In this document: one piece after another, positions 1-7,260 of the stretch | Layout: every line of letters starts with the position of its first letter | Numbering within the stretch: position 1 is the first letter of the stretch | Assembly: GCA_021828685.1 (NCBI GenBank) | Contig: JAJZDJ010000018.1 | Coordinates: forward strand, 1 to 33,429 | Length of the DNA: 33,429 nt | Source: Actinomycetes bacterium | GTDB taxonomy: Bacteria > Actinomycetota > Acidimicrobiia > Acidimicrobiales > Palsa-688 | Direction: 5' to 3' | The notes under the pieces: generated by a model | What the model was told of the DNA's origin: nothing | The model's database searches: none | The model's input: only the letters and a program-made list of their open reading frames with translations | Program-made: the position numbers and the translations under genes

Positions 1-35
1 CGGCCTCCGAGGCCGACGACCCCGCCGGCGAGTAG
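1..35 (+). CDS. possible 3' end of a chromosomal gene (partial)
   Basis: From base 3 one frame reads ASEADDPAGE and then a TAG stop at 33-35, an acidic tail typical of the end of an actinobacterial protein. Only ten codons are visible, so neither the frame nor the product can be proved. It lies upstream of the tRNA and therefore belongs to the chromosomal flank rather than the island. Confidence 0.3.
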   Translation, partial: ASEADDPAGE

Positions 36-78
36 GCCGGTTCACGTCCCCATCGGGCTTGGTACCATGGTGAGTCGT

Positions 79-152
79 GCGGGTGTAGTTCAGCGGCAGA
101 ACATCAGCTTCCCAAGCTGAGAACGCGAGTTCGACTCTCGTCACCCGCTCCA
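79..152 (+). tRNA. tRNA-Gly (anticodon CCC)
   Basis: The sequence folds as a cloverleaf. The acceptor stem GCGGGTG (79-85) pairs fully with CACCCGC (142-148). The anticodon stem TCAGC/GCTGA encloses the loop TTCCCAA (109-115), giving anticodon CCC at 111-113. The T arm is CGAG-TTCGACT-CTCG. The discriminator T149 is followed by a gene-encoded CCA (150-152). The gene is the integration target of the island: its 3' 40 bases recur at the far right end of the window. The gene is still complete, so integration did not destroy tRNA function. Confidence 0.95.
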
Positions 153-153
153 A
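113..153 (+). repeat. attL: left attachment-site repeat inside tRNA-Gly
   Basis: This 41-bp stretch matches 33306-33346 at 37 of 41 positions. The first 15 bp (CAAGCTGAGAACGCG) are identical, starting at the third anticodon base, and the last 10 bp (CCCGCTCCAA) are identical too. The four differences (128, 135, 138, 143) lie between, in the T arm and acceptor stem. Direct repeats of a tRNA 3' end bracketing an integrase are the usual mark of a tyrosine-recombinase integrative element. The exact crossover point cannot be told from the sequence. Confidence 0.9.
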
Positions 154-156
154 TAG

Positions 157-178
157 CCTCTTCCCTGATGAAAAGAGG
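157..178 (+). terminator. hairpin terminator after tRNA-Gly
   Basis: CCTCTT (157-162) pairs with AAGAGG (173-178) around a 10-nt loop and is followed by a short T-rich run (TATTT), only 5 bases after the CCA. It is well placed to end the tRNA transcript. It lies on the island side of the junction, so the element seems to bring a replacement terminator for the tRNA it uses. Confidence 0.55.
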
Positions 179-741
179 TATTTCGAGCGACGATCTCGCG
201 GAGATGTTCGCCACCTTTCGCCTCCATTCGCCCCTCTTCTGCACGGTTCACTGTCGCAGAAGTGCCGCTGGTTGGAGAGTATCTGCCACCAGTGACGCGA
301 GCGAGTGTCACTGGTCGACGCCCGACTCACGCCCTCTATCTGACAATGATCCCATCCGCCTGAGGATTCGTCACCGATGTCGGGTGAATGGGAGGCACGC
401 CCATCGACCCGCGAGTCAACCGAGAAGCTCGGGCGCCGGTCAGCCGAGCACCGTCTCAGATGGAAACCCAAGCTCCAGGGATCGAGACCCGGGCGACCCA
501 CCAGGACTCCAGGCACCCAAAGGCCTTGAGGTCACTGGGGCTCTCCAAGTCGTTCGATGCGAGAAGGTCCGTCGCATCTCTGTTCCTGCCAGTTGCGACC
601 CTTTCTGCTCAATTCCCGTGGGCAAGACGTGGACAGGCCCCTTTCCGAGGTGCTGCGAAGGTCCCCGGGGACCGCGCAGTCCCCTGGCATCTTGACCATG
701 AATGGGCCGCGAAAAGCGCGAAAGAGATGTGAAGAAGGGAG
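179..741. other. left-end region without a convincing gene
   Basis: About 560 bp in which I see no credible gene: the open frames on both strands overlap each other, lack ribosome-binding sites and have unprotein-like composition. It does hold inverted repeats. ACCAGTGAC (288-296) and GTCACTGGT (307-315) form a 9-bp perfect stem with a 10-nt loop. GGTCCCCGGGGACC (660-673) is a perfect palindrome. Being next to attL, the first could be an integrase arm-type or accessory site; this is speculation. Confidence 0.4.
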
Positions 742-770
742 TTGACACCGTGTAATTACAGTGGTGTAAT
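742..770 (+). promoter_or_regulatory. sigma-70-type promoter of the CBASS operon with palindromic operator
   Basis: A perfect -35 box TTGACA (742-747) and a -10 box TGTAAT (765-770) are separated by 17 bp. Inside the spacer sits the perfect palindrome TGTAATTACA (751-760), flanked by ACACC (746-750) and GGTGT (763-767). A repressor bound there would cover the polymerase site. Transcription would start near 777, giving a leader of about 175 nt before the CD-NTase start codon. No candidate repressor gene lies next to it. Confidence 0.7.
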
Positions 771-835
771 GCCTTAGCAGTCGTTCACGCGGAGTGCCAA
801 GGAAGTCAGTCCGTGCAGTCCGGCTTCAGAAAAAG

Positions 836-934
836 AACGAGAGGTTGGTGGCGACCAACCCCTCGTTCACAAGGATGCCCGCCGGGGCGGTGCTCCTCTC
901 GTTGTAGCGACCTGAGAGTAGCGCACCGGCGGGC
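836..934 (+). promoter_or_regulatory. structured 5' leader with alternative hairpins
   Basis: Three pairings are visible. Hairpin A: 836-849 pairs with 854-867 around GGCG, 13 bp with one A/C mismatch. Hairpin B: GCCCGCCGG (877-885) pairs perfectly with CCGGCGGGC (926-934), with CTCTC (896-900)/GAGAG (914-918) inside. In addition, AACGAGAGG (836-844) is perfectly complementary to CCTCTCGTT (895-903), which would disrupt both A and the inner stem of B. The last stem ends 18 nt before the start codon. This suggests an attenuator or riboregulator, but no known riboswitch class is recognised. Confidence 0.5.
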
Positions 935-952
935 CTAGAAGAAAGGACCGCC

Positions 953-1975
953 ATGGCGATCTCCAACAACTTGGGCACGAGCCCAACTCCCTCACCCACT
1001 GTCGAACATGCGTTCGGCGTCTTCGACCGTGAGCTCGGTCTCGATCCTGACGAGCGAGCTCGTGCTCAGGAGTTCCACCGCGAACTCACGAGTCGCTTGA
1101 AGGAAGCCGGCGTGATCGTCGACGCCTTCCTTCAGGGCAGCTTCGCCCGCAAGACGATGCTGAAGCCTCTGCGAGACATCGACAAGGTAGTGATCCTGCA
1201 CCCGCAGCATGAAGACCTTCAGATCGCCCCCGATGGGGCCGTCAAAGCCGCCCAACTCGTCGAAGGCGTATTGACCTACGAGTATCCCGACGCAGCTATC
1301 GAGCGAGCCCGCCATGCGATTCAGCTGGACCTCGGCGAGAACACCTTCGGTTTCGACGTCGTTCCGGCCTTCGAAGGGCGCGACGAGAGCGACGACGTCA
1401 TGATCATGGACCTTGCTCCGGAGAAGTACCCCTGGAAGCGCTCCAACACGCGGACATTGATTGACGTAGTTGCTGAGCGAAATGACAAGTGCAACGGCTC
1501 ATTCGTCCACCAGGTGCGCTTCATGAAGCACTGGGCACAGCGAACTCTCGATGAGTCACTGCCCGGACTGCACGTCGAGTCGATCGCCTTCCTTGCGATC
1601 GAAGGTGAGATGCCCCACGCCATCGCGGTTGCGCGAATCTTCCGAGTCGGCGCGCAGTTGCTAGGTGGGGTCGGATACACCGACCCAACCGGAGTCGATC
1701 GCCTCTCGGGCAAGTTGGACCAGGTCTCGCGCGAGGCGGCGCGCCAGGCTTTCGCCGAGGCTGACGCGAAGGCCAATCAGGCGCTACTCCTTGACTCCAA
1801 CGGTCGTACCGAGGAGGCATTGGCCCTCTGGTATGAGATCTTCGACGAGCCCTTTCCTCGGCGACAGCTCACGGGCGAGGAGTACCTCACGAACCTGAGT
1901 CTTGGTGCGCCGGTCTCGACGGGTATCCGGCCAAAGAAGCCTCAGACGACTCCGACCCGTCCGTGGGCGCCGTGA
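953..1975 (+). CDS. CD-NTase-like nucleotidyltransferase (CBASS second-messenger synthase)
   Basis: The 340-aa protein has the polymerase-beta-like nucleotidyltransferase signature. G62-S63 is followed by D75-I-D77, and a third acidic residue D135 sits in the motif FGFDVV. These are the metal-binding residues expected of an active CD-NTase (cGAS/DncV-like enzyme), which makes a cyclic oligonucleotide in response to phage. Length fits the family. The Pro/Thr-rich C-terminal tail (about the last 15 residues) looks flexible, as expected of a tail conjugated by the partner E2. The ATG follows GAAAGGA by 5 bp. The stop overlaps the next gene. The cyclic product cannot be predicted from sequence alone. 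An archaeal-type CCA-adding or other nucleotidyltransferase is less likely given the neighbours. Confidence 0.85.
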   Translation: MAISNNLGTSPTPSPTVEHAFGVFDRELGLDPDERARAQEFHRELTSRLKEAGVIVDAFLQGSFARKTMLKPLRDIDKVVILHPQHEDLQIAPDGAVKAAQLVEGVLTYEYPDAAIERARHAIQLDLGENTFGFDVVPAFEGRDESDDVMIMDLAPEKYPWKRSNTRTLIDVVAERNDKCNGSFVHQVRFMKHWAQRTLDESLPGLHVESIAFLAIEGEMPHAIAVARIFRVGAQLLGGVGYTDPTGVDRLSGKLDQVSREAARQAFAEADAKANQALLLDSNGRTEEALALWYEIFDEPFPRRQLTGEEYLTNLSLGAPVSTGIRPKKPQTTPTRPWAP

Positions 1976-2523
1976 GCGTCGTCTGGCGCCGTGAGCGCAT
2001 CCTCCGAGATCCTCACGGCGCCGCCGCGTGGCTCAACAGCGGAGTCGTCTATGGCGGACACGTATCCGTGCTTTCGACTTCCGTTCGTTGCGTTGTGTTC
2101 ACGGTTGTGTTCAAGCCACCGCCGGTTCGATCATTGGCTGGGTATCCGATTGAGACGGCGAGGGTCGTTGTCATGACTTCCGGTGATCCACTCGCCATAC
2201 CAGGTGGAGCTCGGAAGACCTGGCGGCACAAGTACCCGTGTCTTGCAGGCCCAGGACCTGGACGGATTCCCCAAGGCTTCATTCCTTTCGAGTCGCTCGT
2301 TGGCGCGCTTTGCCTCTGGTACCCAAAGGATCCGCCAGCCCTGCGGTGGGATTGGAGCAAGGGCCTGGACGACTACGTACGAGTAGTCCAACGACACTTG
2401 TGGTGCGAGGAGTTCTTCCGGCGCAATCTGCGTTGGCCCGGTGAGGAAACGCCTCATGGCGAGCGAGCTGACGGTCAGCCGCATCCGATCTTCTCGGAGA
2501 ACCTGAGGGACTTGACGTCATGA
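1972..2523 (+). CDS. E2-like conjugating protein of type II-short CBASS
   Basis: The 183-aa protein starts with GTG at 1972, overlapping the previous stop in GTGA; an upstream in-frame GTG at 1963 is the alternative. The C-terminal half has the bacterial E2-fold pattern: a conserved block GALCLWYP carrying the candidate catalytic Cys114, then DPPALRW, and an aromatic/His-rich segment (QRHLWCEEFFRR, WPGEETPHG). In E2-only CBASS such proteins conjugate the C-terminus of the CD-NTase and so prime it. No E1 or JAB protease domain is present nearby, which separates this cassette from the long type II systems. Translation is probably coupled on both sides. Family assignment rests on motif pattern and gene order; sequence identity was not computed. 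Confidence 0.7.
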   Translation: MSVVWRRERILRDPHGAAAWLNSGVVYGGHVSVLSTSVRCVVFTVVFKPPPVRSLAGYPIETARVVVMTSGDPLAIPGGARKTWRHKYPCLAGPGPGRIPQGFIPFESLVGALCLWYPKDPPALRWDWSKGLDDYVRVVQRHLWCEEFFRRNLRWPGEETPHGERADGQPHPIFSENLRDLTS

Positions 2524-3047
2524 CGGCATCCGTTTCTTCGGTGACGATCAACCTTGTCATCGTCGGTCTCACCGCACTAGTCACCACTGCGTGCAATCAG
2601 TTCGTGACGAGGCTGCAGGCAGCCTCCGACCGGAAGAGGGAACACTACGCACGTGCAGTCGAGACCCTGGTGGCGTGGGTAGAATTCCCTTACCGCGTAC
2701 GCCGTCGGGTCGACGACTTGCCAATGACCCTCTCCGCTCTCGCGAACCTTGGACACGACCTGCAGGAGCAACTTGCTCGAGACCGGGCATGGATTGAGTC
2801 CGAGAACCGCCGAGTCGCAGCTGTGTACGCCATGGTTTCGGCTCAAGTCAGGATTCTGGTTGGACCTGCTGTCAGTGACGCATGGCGAACGGCGCCGGCG
2901 TCTTCAGCTGCTTCCATGGTGCTCGGAGAGTGGGGACCCAGCGCCGACGCGACTCAGTGGATCGAAGAGCTCCAAGGGGCAATCTCCTGGAGGTTCCGTT
3001 GGGGCCACCGGCTTCGCAGACTCCCTGAGGCTAAGAGAGAAGAGTAG
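2520..3047 (+). CDS. single-membrane-segment protein, putative CBASS effector
   Basis: The 175-aa protein overlaps the E2-like gene by 4 bases (ATGA). Residues about 9-28 form one hydrophobic segment. A basic, mostly helical soluble domain follows with the striking block VAWVEFPYRVRRRVDDLP (about 47-64) and a second helical stretch to residue 120. There is no nuclease, phospholipase or SAVED motif. In CBASS the gene downstream of the synthase and its accessory is normally the effector, and small membrane proteins are a common effector class. I therefore infer that it is anchored in the membrane and acts on it when the cyclic nucleotide is made. It has one rather than the usual two or more membrane passes, so it may need to oligomerise. 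A non-effector accessory role is possible. Confidence 0.6.
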   Translation: MTASVSSVTINLVIVGLTALVTTACNQFVTRLQAASDRKREHYARAVETLVAWVEFPYRVRRRVDDLPMTLSALANLGHDLQEQLARDRAWIESENRRVAAVYAMVSAQVRILVGPAVSDAWRTAPASSAASMVLGEWGPSADATQWIEELQGAISWRFRWGHRLRRLPEAKREE

Positions 3048-3177
3048 TCCGCAAAACCAGGCGGAAGACCATTCGAGTTCTGTTCCGGAGTCTTCGGGAC
3101 TGCCTCCGGGTCGTCGCAAGCCGGCGACCTCGCCGGGCTCAGATGCCTTCGTCACACTTCTCGGTCAAGATGTCGGG

Positions 3178-6048
3178 GTGCCCAGTGAGAAAGACGAAGT
3201 GTCCGATGTTCGCTGGGCAGCTCTCGCGGGGCCGGCCGCATTGGGACGATCGCTTCTGCTCACCGAGGGCGATCGTGTGCCACCACCATGGAAGGACTCG
3301 GCCCGGATTCGTCTGAGCGAAACAACACTCGCAGCCCCCGAGACGCTGGCCGCCGTTCGCCACGCCCTCTTCACCCGCACCCCTGTCGTCTACGACATGG
3401 AGTCGTCAACGAGAGTTCCCGCTAGGGGTGCGGACGTTCGCGAGGTCTGGAGCGTTCCACCCGACGCCGACTTCTTGGCCGAGGCCACCTGGCGCCTCGC
3501 GCGCGCCAACGCTGTCGACGCCCGGGACCCGACGAACCCGGTGTGGCGCCCCGCCGCGATGGCGATCGCCGCCGGTGCGTTGCCCGACGTCTCGTTGAGG
3601 GCGGACGTCGTGCTGCCCGACGGCCGATCCGCCTGGTTCGACGGGGGGCCGCTGCACCTCTGGGACGAGGCGGACCCGAGCTTCAACGGAGTGGTTGTAG
3701 TGCCTCGTGTTGCCATCGCGCGCGGCCAGCTCACCCCGGTGGCTGCACGCGCACCAAAGTCGACGTTGGCTCCGGACCAACTCCGGGCGGTGGCAGACCC
3801 ATCGACGCGGGTGCGCATCATCGCGCCCGCTGGTTCGGGCAAGACGAGAGTCTTGGTCGAGCGGGCTCGCCACATGCTCGAGGCCGGCGTGCCGGCCGAC
3901 TCGCTCATGCTCGTGGCGTTCAACAAGCGAGCTCAGGAGGAGATGCTCCATCGCACGACCGACCTTCGCGACCTGCGAATCCAGACGCTCAACGCTCTGG
4001 CACTGTCCATATTGAACGGCACGAACGGCTTCCAGGGTCGGGGAACCCGGGTGAGGACCATCGACGAGCGCGAGGTGCGCACCATCATCTCCGAGTATGT
4101 GAAGTTCCCGCGCAAGACGAACACCGATCCTGCAGCCGCCTGGGTCGACGCGCTCACCGAGGTGCGTCTGGGCCTGCGCTCACCGGTGGAAGTCGAGCGT
4201 GGCTTCAGGGGCGACGTCGAGGGCTTCGCCGACTTCTTCCCCCAGTACCGCCAACACCTCGCCGATCACCACCAGGTCGACTTCGACGAGCAGATCTACC
4301 TCGCCCTCGAGGTGCTGCTGCGTGAACCTGAGATCCGCCTCGCATCCGAAAAGCGCGCTGAGGTCCTGCTCGTCGACGAGTTCCAGGACCTGACGCCGGC
4401 CCACATGCTGTTGCTACGCCTGCTTGCGGGTCCGAACTTGTCGATCTTCGCAGTGGGGGACGACGACCAGACCATCTACGGCTACGCGGGTGCGACGCCC
4501 GCATGGTTGGTGGCATTCGAGGACCACGTCCCCGACGCGGTGCATCACGCCCTGGAAGTGAACTACCGCTGTCCCGCCCCGGTGATCTCCGCGGCGTCAA
4601 ACCTGCTCTCACGCAACGCGGTGAGGGTGCCCAAGGTGATCCGGCCTGGTCCCGACAATGTGCGAGCACCGAAGTCGATGGCGGTGGATCGGGTCGACGA
4701 TCAGGTGCGGTGCGTGACCGACCATGTGCAGGCGCTCCTCAGTGGCGGAGCAGAACATGCGGACATCGCGGTCCTCTCGCGGGTCAACGCCAATCTCGTC
4801 CCCGTGCAGGTCGCCCTCATCGAGTCGGGGGTGCCCGTCAACGTCCGTGACGACGGTCAATTCCTGCGGAGCTCCGGTGTGGACTCGGCTCTCGCCTGGA
4901 TGCGCTTGGCCGTTCGACCTGAGCGCCTGTCAGGCAACGACATCGAGCTCGCGGTGCGCCGTCCCGGTCGAGGCATCTCACCCAAGGCGCGCGGTTGGAT
5001 GGGCGAGCAAGACACACTGGACGGCCTCCGACGTCTCTCCAGGCGGTTGGACGACGCCACGTCCAAGAAGGTCGCAGAGTTCGTCCACGACCTCGAACGC
5101 GCCACCGCATTCGCCGCACGGACCACGTCCTCATCCCTGATCGAGTTCATCCGCAGCGACATCGGTCTCGATCGGGCTCTTGAGACCCTCGACGCGTCGC
5201 ACAAGGGTCGCAACAGCCCGTCGAACTCCGACGGCCTGCGCAGCCTGATCGCTCTCGGGCGTCAGCACGTCGACCCGAAGACATTCGACGCCTGGCTGCG
5301 GAGGACGTTGAGCGAGCCGTCAGATGGGCGCGGCGTCACGCTAGCGACCGTGCACCGAGTCAAGGGCCTCGAATGGCCGCACGTCGTCGTGTACGACGTC
5401 AGCGATTCGGTCTTCCCTCATCGGCTCAGCGAAGACTTCGAGGAGGAGCGGCGCGTCTTCCATGTCGCCATCACCCGTTGCACGAGGTCACTTCTGATCA
5501 CGGCGGACCGTGCTTCACCATCGTTGTTCCTGGACGAGCTGGTCAGCGCGGCCCCCGCTGCCCCCACGATCGAGCGGACGTCCTCCGAGCCACGAACGAG
5601 TCGGAGCGCGAGCGGCCAGAATCCGGTCGTTGCCGTGGTCGGCCTGAAGTTCAAGTGGGGCGGTTACGACTTCACGGTTCGCGCGGTCAAGAGCGACGGA
5701 GTGATGGTGTCCACTGGTGACTCCCGCACGACCACCCTGCCGTTTGGCTGGACATTCAAGGTCAACGGGGAGACGCGAACGCTGGTCGCCCCGACTGCCA
5801 AGCCGCGAAGGACTGAGGGGCCGTCAGACGACGTCGATCCCGTTCTCTACACTGCCCTCAAGGCTTGGCGTTTGGAGCAGGCGAGGGCCGATGGCGTTCC
5901 GGCCTTTGTCATCTTCAATGATCGGACACTCGACGAGTTGTGCCGGGTCCGTCCGCGCACGATGAGAGAACTACTCAACGTCAGTGGCATCGGCCCGGCC
6001 AAGGCAGACCGGTACGGTGACCAGATCCTCTCCTTGATCGATGAATGA
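3178..6048 (+). CDS. UvrD/PcrA-type superfamily 1 DNA helicase with C-terminal HRDC domain
   Basis: A 956-aa protein from the GTG at 3178. The frame is open further upstream, but that part overlaps the previous gene and reads as a shadow; there is no in-frame start between 3047 and 3178. Residues 1 to about 200 are an N-terminal domain I do not recognise. The helicase core follows: Walker A APAGSGKT (216-223), motif Ia AFNKRAQEEM, motif II VDEFQD (D400-E401), motif III VGDDDQTIYGYAGA, motif IV NYRCP, motif V TVHRVKGLEWPHV, motif VI VFHVAITRC. The last 70 residues (about 890-956) match an HRDC domain ending in VSGIGPAKADRYG. It should unwind DNA 3' to 5' using ATP. It starts 130 bp after the CBASS-like genes and could share their transcript. 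A link to CBASS is unproven. The start codon is moderately certain. Confidence 0.85.
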   Translation: MPSEKDEVSDVRWAALAGPAALGRSLLLTEGDRVPPPWKDSARIRLSETTLAAPETLAAVRHALFTRTPVVYDMESSTRVPARGADVREVWSVPPDADFLAEATWRLARANAVDARDPTNPVWRPAAMAIAAGALPDVSLRADVVLPDGRSAWFDGGPLHLWDEADPSFNGVVVVPRVAIARGQLTPVAARAPKSTLAPDQLRAVADPSTRVRIIAPAGSGKTRVLVERARHMLEAGVPADSLMLVAFNKRAQEEMLHRTTDLRDLRIQTLNALALSILNGTNGFQGRGTRVRTIDEREVRTIISEYVKFPRKTNTDPAAAWVDALTEVRLGLRSPVEVERGFRGDVEGFADFFPQYRQHLADHHQVDFDEQIYLALEVLLREPEIRLASEKRAEVLLVDEFQDLTPAHMLLLRLLAGPNLSIFAVGDDDQTIYGYAGATPAWLVAFEDHVPDAVHHALEVNYRCPAPVISAASNLLSRNAVRVPKVIRPGPDNVRAPKSMAVDRVDDQVRCVTDHVQALLSGGAEHADIAVLSRVNANLVPVQVALIESGVPVNVRDDGQFLRSSGVDSALAWMRLAVRPERLSGNDIELAVRRPGRGISPKARGWMGEQDTLDGLRRLSRRLDDATSKKVAEFVHDLERATAFAARTTSSSLIEFIRSDIGLDRALETLDASHKGRNSPSNSDGLRSLIALGRQHVDPKTFDAWLRRTLSEPSDGRGVTLATVHRVKGLEWPHVVVYDVSDSVFPHRLSEDFEEERRVFHVAITRCTRSLLITADRASPSLFLDELVSAAPAAPTIERTSSEPRTSRSASGQNPVVAVVGLKFKWGGYDFTVRAVKSDGVMVSTGDSRTTTLPFGWTFKVNGETRTLVAPTAKPRRTEGPSDDVDPVLYTALKAWRLEQARADGVPAFVIFNDRTLDELCRVRPRTMRELLNVSGIGPAKADRYGDQILSLIDE

Positions 6049-6541
6049 GGCGTTGCAGACGACGCAAGTCCTGGAGCGCGTCCGCGTGTAGAACCCGACG
6101 TTGACCTCGGTGTCTTGGGCACCCCCATGGCGTGTCATCAGGAACAGAGAGAGGTCGACGCAGTGGTCGCCGGCTGGCGGGGGTAGCGCAATCGCTTGGC
6201 CATATCTGAGCGAGCGGCCGTTGAAGCACGGTGCCACACTTCGGACGTTCGTCAGCAGACCGCGAGCGGCGGTTCAAGGTGTCCTCAGCGCTGTCAGCGC
6301 ACTCCCCGTCTATCGCCGACACGGATTCGACACATCGGGCTCTGCGGTGAAGTCCCTACATGTGCCCCTCGTGATTGGTCGTAGAGGTAGAGCCCCTCAC
6401 TCTGGTGCGCCCAGAGACTCAGAGTCTGAGTCCCTGGGCGATCTCCCCCGCCACTCGTACCGTCTTCGCCCGATGTCTCCGTTTGATCGCTCGCGCCGTT
6501 GGCGTTCGCCCCAAGCCCGGCGCCAGGGCGGGGGCCCACCT
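6049..6541. other. non-coding or decayed region downstream of the helicase
   Basis: About 490 bp without a supported gene. A minus-strand frame between 5971 and 6237 contains a CxxC (CVVC) but has no ribosome-binding site and runs into the helicase 3' end. The main structure is the palindrome at 6408-6440, listed separately. Confidence 0.4.
6408..6440. repeat. 33-bp near-perfect palindrome
   Basis: The left arm is CGCCCAG-A-GACTCAGA (6408-6423), the centre is G6424 and the right arm is TCTGAGTC-C-CTGGGCG (6425-6440). Fifteen of the 16 arm positions pair; the single mismatch is A6415/C6433. There is no T-run after it on either strand, so a simple intrinsic terminator is unlikely. A protein-binding or recombination site, or a cruciform, is more plausible. 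It lies 131 bp before the broken XRE gene. Confidence 0.75.
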
Positions 6542-6561
6542 TGATAACTGAACAGTTATCA
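6542..6561 (+). promoter_or_regulatory. perfect 20-bp palindromic operator
   Basis: TGATAACTG (6542-6550) and CAGTTATCA (6553-6561) are perfect inverted repeats separated by AA. The site ends 9 bp before the ATG of the XRE gene and just before its GGAGG ribosome-binding site. This is the normal place for an autoregulatory operator bound by an XRE/Cro dimer. The site is AT-rich against a GC-rich background. Confidence 0.75.
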
Positions 6562-6570
6562 TTGGAGGCG

Positions 6571-6900
6571 ATGACCAGCGCCCTACTCCTGCGCGAGGCG
6601 CGCAAGCGAGCGGGGCTGTCCCAACGCTAACTCGCCGAGCGACTCGGGGTGGCACAGCCACAGGTGGCCCGGTGGGAATCGGGACGCGCCGCACCGTCCT
6701 TGGAGCGCCTGATGCCCGTGCTCGCCGTCTGCGGCCTGGACATGGAGATCTCGCTGGCGCCCCGAGACGAGGACACGCGGCGGATGCTGGCCGTGCAAGC
6801 CACTCGGACTCCGGACGAGCTGATCGACGAGTTGACGGCGCTCGCGGCGCTGAGCGACTTGACGTCCTCATCACCGGGACACATGTCACCAAACATGTGA
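6571..6900 (+). pseudogene. XRE-family HTH regulator/antitoxin broken by an in-frame stop
   Basis: From ATG 6571, preceded by GGAGG, the frame reads MTSALLLREARKRAGLSQR, then TAA at 6628-6630, then LAERLGVAQPQVARWESG and on to a TGA at 6898-6900. The HTH is a textbook XRE fold, and the stop sits where LSQ-R-E-LAERLG proteins have Glu, so a single GAA-to-TAA change explains it. Without it the protein would be 109 aa. Re-initiation at GTG 6649 would give an 83-aa fragment lacking helix 1. The ribosome-binding site and operator are still intact, so inactivation looks recent; a sequencing error is the main alternative. Regulators of this kind often pair with a toxin or nucleotidyltransferase, but no intact partner is visible. 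Confidence 0.75.
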
Positions 6901-7260
6901 GTAGCCCTCAAAGTCGGAAGATCTAGCAAGGACGGATCGAGCCCGATCGATCACCTCAGCGAAATCGAAGACGAGGCGCGGCGGTCCCGAGTTCCAGTCG
7001 GCGCCAACCACCGGCGCCCCGTCTCCAGAGTTCTGGTGAGCGCCCGAGAGGTTCGTCGTGGCGCCCAGCAGCTCGGAGATAGGCGCGGAGACCACAGGCA
7101 CGCCAGTCACAGGAGCGCCTGAGTTGACGAGCATCTTGCCCGAACCTCGATTGCGCGCTCCCGGGCGGGACAATCTATCTTCCCTCGACTGACGCGAGGA
7201 ATCAGCGACCCACCGTTCCCTTCGCGCCGCGCCCGCGGTGCACAAAGAAAGGGAAACACC
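6901..7260. other. intergenic region, no confident gene
   Basis: On the minus strand an 82-codon frame (7134 down to 6886) has fair codon bias and converges on the broken XRE gene. An overlapping plus-strand frame looks about as good. I cannot choose between them and call neither. The last 25 bp hold the AAAGGGAAA ribosome-binding region of the next gene. Confidence 0.3.

Noticed and set aside
168..748. Overlapping open frames on both strands left of the CBASS promoter
   Set aside because: They conflict with each other, have no start signals, and show no protein-like pattern.
2749..3177. Upstream extension of the UvrD helicase frame by 143 codons
   Set aside because: It overlaps the membrane-protein gene almost fully, reads as low-complexity Ser/Pro/Arg sequence and has no ribosome-binding site. 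GTG 3178 fits better.
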